Assembly: GCA_900554325.1 (NCBI GenBank)
Contig: USHA01000054.1
Span: 1-14,654 of the forward strand
Origin: an uncultured Collinsella sp.
GTDB lineage: Bacteria > Actinomycetota > Coriobacteriia > Coriobacteriales > Coriobacteriaceae
Reading direction: 5' to 3'
DNA: 14,654 nucleotides
In this document: positions 9,180 through 14,654 of the stretch, in pieces
How positions within the stretch are numbered: position 1 is the first letter of the stretch
How the letters are laid out: each line of letters begins with the position of its first letter
The notes under the pieces: model-generated
What the model saw: only the letters and a program-made list of their open reading frames with translations
Database searches by the model: none
Told to the model about the DNA's origin: nothing
Position numbers and translations under genes: made by a program

Positions 9180-9284
9180 GGCCTGGCGTCTATCGATTTC
9201 TATTGCCTCGGCGGCGTGCGGGTTGCGACAACCTTCCCGCCGCTCTTGCGTGGGGCCAAATAGAACAACCCAATTGTCCGCTAA

Positions 9285-9316
9285 ACCGTTTCGCCATCAT
9301 GCATATGGGCTAGAAT
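9285..9316 (+). promoter_or_regulatory. Putative pflA promoter
   Basis: A TAGAAT -10 box lies at 9311-9316, 49 bases before the pflA start at 9366. No good -35 box exists; the TTTCGC at 9289-9294 is the best at 16 bp. It overlaps an ACCGTTT heptamer at 9285-9291 that recurs in other gene spacers of this window. A weak -35 with a motif at that place could mean that an activator is needed. Confidence 0.35.
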
Positions 9317-9365
9317 GACTCTGGCATTTATGTAGCTAAAACCAATGAGAGGCAAGGTAGCGGGA

Positions 9366-10184
9366 ATGGCTGAGATGACGCTCGAGGGTGTGGACGCTCG
9401 TCCCGAGGACTCTGCGTTTGCCCTGGGCCGCGTGCATTCGATTGAGACGATGGGAACGGTCGATGGACCCGGCATCCGCTTTGTGGTGTTTGTTCAGGGC
9501 TGCCCCATGCGCTGTGCGTATTGCCACAACCCCGATACCTGGTCGGTTAACGGCGGCACCATGGTGACCGTCGAGCACCTGATGGACGAGTTCCAGAGCA
9601 ACCATGAGTTTTACCGCAGCGGTGGCATTACGGTGTCCGGCGGCGAGCCGCTCCTACAGCCTGAGTTTTTGGCCGACCTGTTCTGTGCCATGCACAACAA
9701 CCCCGATGGTCGCGTGCATACCTGCTTGGATAGCTGTGGCTATGCGTTCGATCCCGCGCATCCCGAGAAGTTCGATGCCGTACTCAACGAGACCGATATG
9801 GTGCTGCTCGACATTAAGCACGCCGATCCCGTCGAGCATAAAAAGCTGACCGGTTGTGATCCCGCACGCATCCTGGCGTTTGGCGATGAGCTTGCACGTC
9901 GCAAGATTAAGGTCGTTATCCGCCACGTGGTGGTGCCGGGCATTACCGACACGGTGGAGGAATGCGAGAAGCTTGGTTGCCTGATCGCTCCATGGCACAA
10001 CGTGGTGGGTTTGGAGATGCTGCCGTATCACACGATGGGTGTCGTCAAGTACGAGCAACTGGGCATTCCCTATAAGCTTGAGGGCGTGCCCCAGATGGAT
10101 ACCGCGCGCATGCCCGAGTTGCGCAATGCCGTCATGACGGGCATGAAAAAGCGCCGCGCGGAGCTCAAAAACGCTATCGGATAG
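9366..10184 (+). CDS. pflA: Pyruvate formate-lyase activating enzyme (radical SAM)
   Basis: This enzyme uses S-adenosylmethionine and a [4Fe-4S] cluster to make the glycyl radical on PFL. The translation has GRVHSIETMGTVDGPGIRFVVF, then the cluster motif C-x3-C-x2-C in GCPMRCAYCHN (Cys46, Cys50, Cys53), the SAM-binding ITVSGGEPLLQ, and DIKHAD and YHTMGVVKYE segments close to E. coli PflA. The 272-residue length is normal apart from about 20 extra N-terminal residues. ATG 9366 was chosen because AAGG lies 8 bases upstream; ATG 9345 in frame is possible. Its target glycine is probably Gly58 of the small split subunit at 1879-2130. Unlike the usual pflB-pflA neighbours, the two are separated here by the regulator, sugar genes and degV. 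A general glycyl-radical activase role cannot be excluded, but the match to PflA is strong. Confidence 0.95.
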   Translation: MAEMTLEGVDARPEDSAFALGRVHSIETMGTVDGPGIRFVVFVQGCPMRCAYCHNPDTWSVNGGTMVTVEHLMDEFQSNHEFYRSGGITVSGGEPLLQPEFLADLFCAMHNNPDGRVHTCLDSCGYAFDPAHPEKFDAVLNETDMVLLDIKHADPVEHKKLTGCDPARILAFGDELARRKIKVVIRHVVVPGITDTVEECEKLGCLIAPWHNVVGLEMLPYHTMGVVKYEQLGIPYKLEGVPQMDTARMPELRNAVMTGMKKRRAELKNAIG

Positions 10185-10549
10185 CATGCCATTTTCGTTC
10201 CCCAAGGGCACTCATTGGGGACAGACTTAAATGAGTGCCCCTGGGCACCTAGTTGATTGCTAAAGAGCCCCGTCCTTAAAAGACTGCTCTCTGGGTTGCG
10301 GTGAGATGCGCAACAGAATCGTGCCATTTGGATAAATACGCTTGTGGTTTCTTTAAAGACACCTTAAACGCCGCTGAATATCTTTGGAAAGAAATGCCTG
10401 CTCGGTATCATACTGCTCGTATATAAACGGTGGCAGTCAGGAGACCACGTGCGAAACATCGCATCGCGGGACGAGTATGTGCCGCAGCATGGCAGCAGAT
10501 ATAAGACGAAGGGCACGTCTTCGCGTGGCCTTCCGGCGCTCGCATCCGC
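10185..10549. other. 365-bp intergenic stretch with repeat and promoter-like sequence
   Basis: No convincing gene is visible. It holds the REP-like palindrome at 10206-10240 and a weak dyad AGAGC (10264-10268) / GCTCT (10286-10290). A possible promoter for the serine hydrolase gene is TTGGAA (10384-10389), 16 bp, TATCAT (10406-10411), followed by AAACGGT (10425-10431), the reverse complement of ACCGTTT. The leader from there to the GTG at 10550 would be about 130 bases. A 76-codon frame at 10384-10614 is Arg/Cys/Ser-rich, unlike a real protein, and was not called. Confidence 0.4.
10206..10240. repeat. REP-like palindrome downstream of pflA
   Basis: GGGCACTCATT (10206-10216) and AATGAGTGCCC (10230-10240) form an 11-bp stem around a loop that contains GGGGACAGACTT. 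The combination of GGGGACAGACTTAAATGAG with flanking GGGCAC blocks looks like the repetitive extragenic palindromes associated with REP-associated tyrosine transposases, as I recall them from other genomes. No transposase gene is in the window. It may also end the pflA transcript, but it has no T tract. Confidence 0.5.
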
Positions 10550-11566
10550 GTGAGGAAGATTGCCGCCATTGGGATGCTAACGTCGGCGGTTATTATCCTC
10601 GGAATTACCGTTAAAACCTACGCCTCGGAGCGAACGGTGCGCCCAGATGCGTCAACGGTACAGCTGCAAAACGAGAAGGTTTCAAAGTCCAAAGCGTCGG
10701 CAGATCAAGCTCTGTCGACGGCAGATCTCAAGACGAGACTTTCGAAGGCGGACTTCAACGATATCCCTTCGGGTGATACCGTTCGGACCTTCTCGTTGGT
10801 GGATAACAAGACTCCTGCCTTGGAGGATGAGAGCCTTGCCTCGCTCCAGGATGCCCTGTGTCGGGCGCAGGAGCTGGGCGACGTGGGTGTAGTGTTCTAC
10901 GACCTATCGAGCGGTAGGGGCGTGACGTATAACGCCGATGTCGAGGTGTATGGAGCGAGCAGCTACAAAGCGCTGTATGCGCTCTATATTTGCGAGACGT
11001 TGGTCGAATCGGGGCGGGTGTCGCTCGATGGGCCTTTAGCCACGTATGGTGGTTGCAGCATGGGCTGGCAGACGGTGCGCGACCTTATCGAGAATGCCGT
11101 CGCCAACTCAGACAACGATTCGTTTATCGCGTTACGCGCGGCGTTTGACCATGATGGCTATGAGGATTGGATTGCCAATCTGGGTGTTGATGACGAAACG
11201 GCACTGAATCCGATGAGTGATTTTCCGACCTACTGCCCGCGCACTTCTGCGAGGTTATGGCGTGAGATGAGCGAGTATCTGAGCATGGATACCGAGACTT
11301 CACAGTGGTTGTCGGGCCTTCTGGCATCAACATCGCGCTCGTTTATTCGCGATGGCATTGCGGACGAGCAGGTTTTGGTGCGCAACAAGGCAGGCTGGAT
11401 TAGCGAGGATGGTTACTACTCGACATGCGATGCGGGCCTTATCGACATCGATGGCTGTACCTATGTCATGGGTATCATGACATCGATGCCGTGGAGCGAC
11501 CGCTCGAGCGAGGTTACGGCCGCGATTGCAAAGGCTCTGTTTGATACGCGAGCTGCACTGGCTTAG
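10550..11566 (+). CDS. Secreted or membrane-anchored class A beta-lactamase-like serine hydrolase
   Basis: A 338-residue exported enzyme of the penicillin-recognising superfamily. Residues 1-26 form a signal or anchor: MRK, a hydrophobic stretch, then TYA before SER. A low-complexity linker runs to about residue 90. The active-site set is complete: Ser137-x-x-Lys140 (SSYK), SDN at 187-189, Glu216-x-x-Leu-Asn220 in the place of the class A omega-loop Glu166, and KAG at 280-282 instead of K-T/S-G. Spacings (50, 29 and 64 residues) are close to those of class A beta-lactamases. It could act on beta-lactams or on cell-wall peptides; the family cannot be resolved further. The start is GTG 10550, supported by the charged n-region, although no clear ribosome binding site is seen. 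ATG 10574 would remove that region. Neighbours give no functional clue. Confidence 0.8.
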   Translation: MRKIAAIGMLTSAVIILGITVKTYASERTVRPDASTVQLQNEKVSKSKASADQALSTADLKTRLSKADFNDIPSGDTVRTFSLVDNKTPALEDESLASLQDALCRAQELGDVGVVFYDLSSGRGVTYNADVEVYGASSYKALYALYICETLVESGRVSLDGPLATYGGCSMGWQTVRDLIENAVANSDNDSFIALRAAFDHDGYEDWIANLGVDDETALNPMSDFPTYCPRTSARLWREMSEYLSMDTETSQWLSGLLASTSRSFIRDGIADEQVLVRNKAGWISEDGYYSTCDAGLIDIDGCTYVMGIMTSMPWSDRSSEVTAAIAKALFDTRAALA

Positions 11567-11644
11567 CGTGTTCGTTTGACGAGGTCAAACAAAATGCTGG
11601 TACCATACCGTGGTTGAGAATTTCGAATAGGTTTGGGGAATGGC

Positions 11645-12385
11645 ATGGCTACCATTGCGATTATCGGTGCGCTCGAAAAAGAGATCATGCAGATTAAGGA
11701 AGAGCTGAGCGACGTTTGCGAGGCACGGGAGGCAGGCTTGACCGTTGTGAGCGGTGAGCTCGACGGCCTGACAGTTGTCGCCACAACGGCGGGCATGGGC
11801 ACGGTGAACGCCGCCGCTGCAACACAGCACCTCATTAGCAAGTATGCTCCGCAGGCTGTTGTGTTTTCGGGCATTGCGGGCGGTTTGAACCCCAAGCTCC
11901 ATATCGACGACGTGGTCATTGGCAAACGCCTACGCTATCTGGATACCGATACCGCGCTTATCGCCGAGTCCGCACCGGGGCTCGAGGAGTTTGGCTCGAC
12001 GCCCGCGCTGGTCGATATTGCCGCCGACGTGCTTGCTGAGCGTGGGTTTGTTGACGCTTCGAAAAATGCAGTCGCTTCGAACGAGGGCACCAAGCAGTTC
12101 CTGGTCGGCACGATTGCCACGGGTAACCGCTTTGTGACGGGCGCTACCATGCGCAACGACGCTATCGAGGCGACGCATGCCGATTGTGTCGGCATGGAGG
12201 GCGCGGCAATTGCCCATGTCGCAACCAAAAATGGTGTCGATTGCCTGGTGTTGCGCGCTATCAGCGATAATTGTGACGAGGCGTACGATGCAATTTGCGA
12301 GCGCGAGTTCGATCTGTTCGAGTACGCGCGTATCGCAAGTGACATCACGCTCGATATCGTCCGCCGCATTGCCGCTGCGCAATAG
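11645..12385 (+). CDS. mtnN: 5'-methylthioadenosine/S-adenosylhomocysteine nucleosidase
   Basis: This enzyme cleaves adenine from methylthioadenosine, S-adenosylhomocysteine and 5'-deoxyadenosine, which allows SAM recycling and produces S-ribosylhomocysteine. The 246-residue protein has IAIIGALEKEI with catalytic Glu13, FSGIAGGLNPKLHIDDVVIG, the substrate-binding GMEGAAIAHV with Glu185 and LRAISDNCD with catalytic Asp208. These match E. coli Glu12, Glu174 and Asp197 by position. Start ATG 11645 follows GGGGAA by six bases. It stands 78 bp after the serine hydrolase gene, behind a small GTTTGAC/GTCAAAC dyad (11574-11590), so it probably has its own promoter. It lies 38 bp before ysxC, which suggests the two are co-transcribed. 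5'-Deoxyadenosine is a by-product of radical-SAM enzymes in general, PflA among them. Confidence 0.95.
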   Translation: MATIAIIGALEKEIMQIKEELSDVCEAREAGLTVVSGELDGLTVVATTAGMGTVNAAAATQHLISKYAPQAVVFSGIAGGLNPKLHIDDVVIGKRLRYLDTDTALIAESAPGLEEFGSTPALVDIAADVLAERGFVDASKNAVASNEGTKQFLVGTIATGNRFVTGATMRNDAIEATHADCVGMEGAAIAHVATKNGVDCLVLRAISDNCDEAYDAICEREFDLFEYARIASDITLDIVRRIAAAQ

Positions 12386-12423
12386 CGCGTCTATTTGTAA
12401 GAACCTACGACCAAGGAGTGTCC

Positions 12424-13014
12424 ATGGCCGATTCCATTAACTATCAGCTTGCCAAGTTCGTCGCCAGCTACGGCAAGGTTTCGCAGATCCCCGAGTCCAC
12501 CTGCCCCGAGGTGAGCTTTGTCGGCCGCTCCAACGTGGGCAAGTCGTCCATCATGAACAAGCTCTTTGGCCGCAAGAACCTGGTGAAGGTTTCGAGTACG
12601 CCGGGCAAGACGAGCAACATCAACTTCTTCGAGGCCGACGACGTGCACTTTGTGGACCTGCCAGGCTACGGTTTCGCCCGCCGTTCCAAGGCCGAGCGCG
12701 ACCGTTGGGCCGAGCTCATTGGCGACTTCTTCGACTCCGAGCGCAGCTTTAACCTGGTTGTGTCGCTGGTGGACATTCGCCACGACCCCAGTAAACTCGA
12801 CCATGACATGATCGACTACCTGCAGGGCAACGAGTTCAACTTTATCGTCTGCCTCACCAAAGCCGACAAACTCAGCCGCACCCAGCAGGCCCGCCAAGCA
12901 GCAGCCATCAAAAAGCAGCTCAACGTCCCGGCCGAGAATGTAATCATCACGAGCTCCCAGACCGGCACCGGCATCGACGAACTAAAAAAGCGCATCGCCG
13001 AGGCCTGCCTCTAG
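12424..13014 (+). CDS. ysxC: Ribosome biogenesis GTPase YsxC/YihA/EngB
   Basis: An essential GTPase in most bacteria, needed for assembly of the large (50S) ribosomal subunit. The 196-residue protein is nearly all G domain: G1 GRSNVGKSS (34-42), STPGKT (58-63) in switch I with the G2 threonine, G3 DLPGYGFA (78-85), G4 TKAD (145-148) and G5 SSQ (177-179). Length and motif spacing are normal for the family. The start ATG 12424 has AAGGAG ending 5 bases upstream. It follows mtnN closely and may share its transcript. The T-ended hairpin at 13045-13096 is the first plausible transcription stop after it. Confidence 0.97.
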   Translation: MADSINYQLAKFVASYGKVSQIPESTCPEVSFVGRSNVGKSSIMNKLFGRKNLVKVSSTPGKTSNINFFEADDVHFVDLPGYGFARRSKAERDRWAELIGDFFDSERSFNLVVSLVDIRHDPSKLDHDMIDYLQGNEFNFIVCLTKADKLSRTQQARQAAAIKKQLNVPAENVIITSSQTGTGIDELKKRIAEACL

Positions 13015-13044
13015 TCAGGGTTAAACCGTCAAAAGCCCCCGTTC

Positions 13045-13096
13045 ATATCACCCCAGTGATAGTTATTGGTAAACTATCACTGGGGTGATATTTTTT
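13045..13096 (+). promoter_or_regulatory. Nested palindromic operators forming a 20-bp hairpin with T6 tract, upstream of the DUF3990/XRE module
   Basis: Two arms of exactly 20 bp (13045-13064 and 13072-13091) are perfect inverted copies around a 7-base loop, and T6 follows at 13091-13096. As RNA this is a textbook intrinsic terminator for ysxC. As DNA, each arm is itself a dyad: TATCAC-CCCA-GTGATA (13046-13061) and TATCAC-TGGG-GTGATA (13075-13090), with centres 29 bp apart. Such sites suit a dimeric XRE-type repressor. A possible promoter TTGGTA (13066-13071), 17 bp, TATTTT (13089-13094) would have the second site exactly between its boxes. AGGAGG (13097-13102) follows at once. The structure is directly visible; XRE binding is inferred. 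Confidence 0.75.
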
Positions 13097-13107
13097 AGGA
13101 GGTCGAT

Positions 13108-13791
13108 ATGGAGCTTTGGCACGGGTCGGAGGTTGTTGTCGAGCATCCATCGTTGGATAAATGCAGGCAATTCAATGACTATGGGCGCGGGTTTTATTGC
13201 ACACCGCATGAGGAAATGGCAATGGAGTGGGCATGTCGGACCGAGTCTGATGGCATTGCCAATCGATATGAGCTTGATTTAGATGGCCTTGCGATTTTGG
13301 ATTTGGAATCAGGTGAGTTCTCGATTCTCAACTGGCTTGCAATTCTGGCGAATAACAGAGAGTTCAATGTTTCAACGCCAGTAGCACGCGAGGGGCTTCG
13401 TTATCTGCTGGATAACTGCCTGATTGATATTTCTCCCTATGACGTTATTCGAGGCTATCGTGCAGACGATTCCTATTTCTCGTTTGCAAGACAGTTTGTC
13501 AACGGCATGATCTCGCTCAGGCAATTGCAGCGCATTATGTTTTTGGGGGATTTGGGCATTCAATATGCGCTTATGAGTGAGCGTGCGTTCTCGGCGATTA
13601 AGTTCCGCGATTGGAAGCAGGCTTCGGGAGCTGAGTTTTATCCCAAACGATTTGAGCGAGAACAGAACGCTCGACGAAAGTACCTGGATACGGTAAACGG
13701 ATTTGACTCTGATGGTGTCGACATTAGGGATTTGATGGCAGGGAGGGTTGATTTAAATGATCCAAGAGTTAACGGATCGTGGGCCGAGTAG
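13108..13791 (+). CDS. DUF3990-like protein, predicted ADP-ribosyltransferase-fold toxin
   Basis: A 227-residue protein with the hallmarks I associate with DUF3990: N-terminal LWHGS followed by V..P.L and FNDYGRGFYCT (residues 23-33), then E..A..WA, and a C-terminal half with DSYFSFARQFVNG, LRQLQRIMFLGDLGIQYALMSERAFSAIKF. DUF3990 belongs, to my knowledge, to the ADP-ribosyltransferase-like group; the early H-G and GRGFY elements would shape an NAD pocket. Its target is unknown. The start has AGGAGG 5 bases upstream. Its last 35 bases overlap the next gene, so the two are translationally coupled. Base composition is more AT-rich than the flanking housekeeping genes, which suggests acquisition. 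There is no signal peptide. I infer the toxin role from fold class and the toxin-antitoxin-like layout, not from any demonstrated activity. Confidence 0.75.
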   Translation: MELWHGSEVVVEHPSLDKCRQFNDYGRGFYCTPHEEMAMEWACRTESDGIANRYELDLDGLAILDLESGEFSILNWLAILANNREFNVSTPVAREGLRYLLDNCLIDISPYDVIRGYRADDSYFSFARQFVNGMISLRQLQRIMFLGDLGIQYALMSERAFSAIKFRDWKQASGAEFYPKRFEREQNARRKYLDTVNGFDSDGVDIRDLMAGRVDLNDPRVNGSWAE

Positions 13792-14455
13792 GACATATCC
13801 CGTCTATTACCTTGAGGACGCAATGAACAACCTCGGGGATTGCTTCGACTATGCCGTTAACGATTACGGAGCAGAAGGATCGGAAGTTGCTGAACTCTTT
13901 TGCCTGAGCGGCGTAGCTCGCGAGTTCGAACGCGGCAACGCATGGGTCGTATCGGGAAAATCGGGCGTTGAGCTGTTCGCGCTTATCGCTGAAAGGTCCG
14001 GCTATCAGAGCGGGTCTATACCGGATCGCACCTATCGTTTTGAGAAGACGCCAGAGTATTGGACAGGCTGGATACTGGCATATCTGCAGTGGCGTTTAGG
14101 GGAGTCTTTCGAAGACCTGCTGCATGTCGTTCCGTTTGACGCACTGCGCAGTCTGTACTATCCCTGGCATGAAGCCTCGGAGGAACGCGTGGCTCGCCTC
14201 GTCTGCGATATGGCGAAAAAAGCGTCCAGGCAAACCAAACTTGCGTTAGCAAGAAAGAAGCTTAAGAAAACCCAACAAGACCTGGCATACGAATCGGGCG
14301 TGTCCCTCCGCTCAATCCAAATGTACGAACAACGCCAGAGAAACATCAACGAAGCCTCGGTAACAACCGTAAGGGATATAGCAAAAGCCCTACACTGCAA
14401 CATCGAAGACCTCCTAGAGCCAGTCTTCGAATACAAAGAAACCAGCGCCGCCTAA
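13757..14455 (+). CDS. Three-part protein with C-terminal XRE helix-turn-helix, partner of the DUF3990 protein
   Basis: A 232-residue cytoplasmic protein. Residues 17-80 (LEDAMNNLGDCFDYAVNDYG, VAELFCLSGVAREFERGN, SGVELFALI) resemble the small DUF3791-type domain often found beside DUF3990 genes. Residues 98-155 (PEYWTGWILAYLQWRLGESFEDLL, LRSLYYPWHEASEERVARLV) form a second conserved-looking helical block of unknown role. Residues 163-222 are an XRE-type HTH with KTQQDLAYESGVSLRSIQMYEQRQRNI as the core. The start ATG 13757 lies inside the upstream gene with GGGAGG 10 bases before it. The likely role is antitoxin and autoregulator acting on the palindromes at 13046-13090, with the N-terminal parts binding the DUF3990 protein. 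The HTH is certain, the DUF3791 link moderate, and the antitoxin role inferred. Confidence 0.78.
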   Translation: MIQELTDRGPSRTYPVYYLEDAMNNLGDCFDYAVNDYGAEGSEVAELFCLSGVAREFERGNAWVVSGKSGVELFALIAERSGYQSGSIPDRTYRFEKTPEYWTGWILAYLQWRLGESFEDLLHVVPFDALRSLYYPWHEASEERVARLVCDMAKKASRQTKLALARKKLKKTQQDLAYESGVSLRSIQMYEQRQRNINEASVTTVRDIAKALHCNIEDLLEPVFEYKETSAA

Positions 14456-14654
14456 ACCAGGCACGCAGCCGATGCCCGCCTCTAGGAAGTGCTCCAGCCT
14501 AGCAAGAGCCCCTACCAATAAAAAGCCAAACTATCAGCCCGGCGACTTTCCAGAGCGTAGGTCCCTGTAGCCGCCGCCGGCGAAGTTAACATAGGGGAGG
14601 CCAGGGGGCTTTGCCCCCAAATCTTTCCGCAGGACGGCAGGACCCCCGCCGCAC
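14456..14654. other. Non-coding right edge of the window
   Basis: No gene is visible in either direction. A short GC hairpin GGGGGC-TTT-GCCCCC (14604-14609 / 14613-14618) followed by AAATCTTTCC could be a weak terminator for the preceding XRE gene or part of a repeat. CCGCAGGAC near the end recurs as GTCCTGCGG inside the inverted repeat at 2165-2269, which hints at a shared intergenic repeat family, but the match is too short to call. Confidence 0.35.

Noticed and set aside
10384..10614. Small ORF upstream of the serine hydrolase gene
   Set aside because: Composition rich in Arg, Cys and Ser, no Shine-Dalgarno, and overlap with the signal-peptide region of the real gene in another frame.
11574..11590. 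GTTTGAC/GTCAAAC dyad before mtnN as another LacI-type operator or terminator
   Set aside because: It shares CGTTTGAC with the fructoside operator but lacks the ACATATG half, and the stem is only 7 bp with no T run; too weak to call.
14456..14654. tRNA or small RNA gene at the right edge
   Set aside because: I looked for a T-loop and cloverleaf on both strands and saw none; only a 6-bp GC hairpin is present.

Overview
The window looks like the chromosome of a Gram-positive, high-GC, fermentative anaerobe. Protein style, codon use and gene content suggest a Coriobacteriia gut bacterium of the Collinsella type; this is an inference from sequence character, not a database match. Almost every confident gene is on the + strand.

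Layout. (1) 1-2130: the 3' part of a pyruvate formate-lyase gene (pflB) that stops before the glycyl-radical domain, followed 85 bp later by a small ORF carrying that missing domain, so the enzyme is split into two polypeptides. (2) 2131-2430: a 105-bp near-perfect inverted repeat, then the promoter region of a LacI-type regulator. (3) 2431-8048: a fructoside-utilisation locus with a LacI-family repressor, a divergent GH32-type glycosidase, a sucrose-family PTS EIIBC permease and a canonical GH32 sucrose-6-phosphate hydrolase. A repeated operator-like motif lies in front of the first glycosidase and in front of the regulator. (4) 8049-10184: a DegV lipid-binding protein with a structured leader, then pyruvate formate-lyase activating enzyme (pflA). 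(5) 10185-10549: a non-coding stretch with a REP-like palindrome. (6) 10550-13014: a secreted class A beta-lactamase-like serine hydrolase, MTA/SAH nucleosidase (mtnN) and the ribosome-assembly GTPase YsxC. (7) 13045-14455: a compact two-gene module, a DUF3990-type (ADP-ribosyltransferase-like) protein overlapping a three-part protein ending in an XRE helix-turn-helix. It is preceded by two nested palindromes that also form a 20-bp hairpin with a T6 tract. (8) 14456-14654: non-coding.

How it fits together. The PTS would import and phosphorylate a fructoside, the two intracellular GH32 enzymes would cut it, and the sugars would feed glycolysis. Split PFL, activated by PflA, would turn pyruvate into formate and acetyl-CoA. 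MtnN could dispose of the 5'-deoxyadenosine made by radical-SAM enzymes such as PflA. The DUF3990/XRE module looks like an accessory toxin-antitoxin-like or defence unit and is the least described system here.
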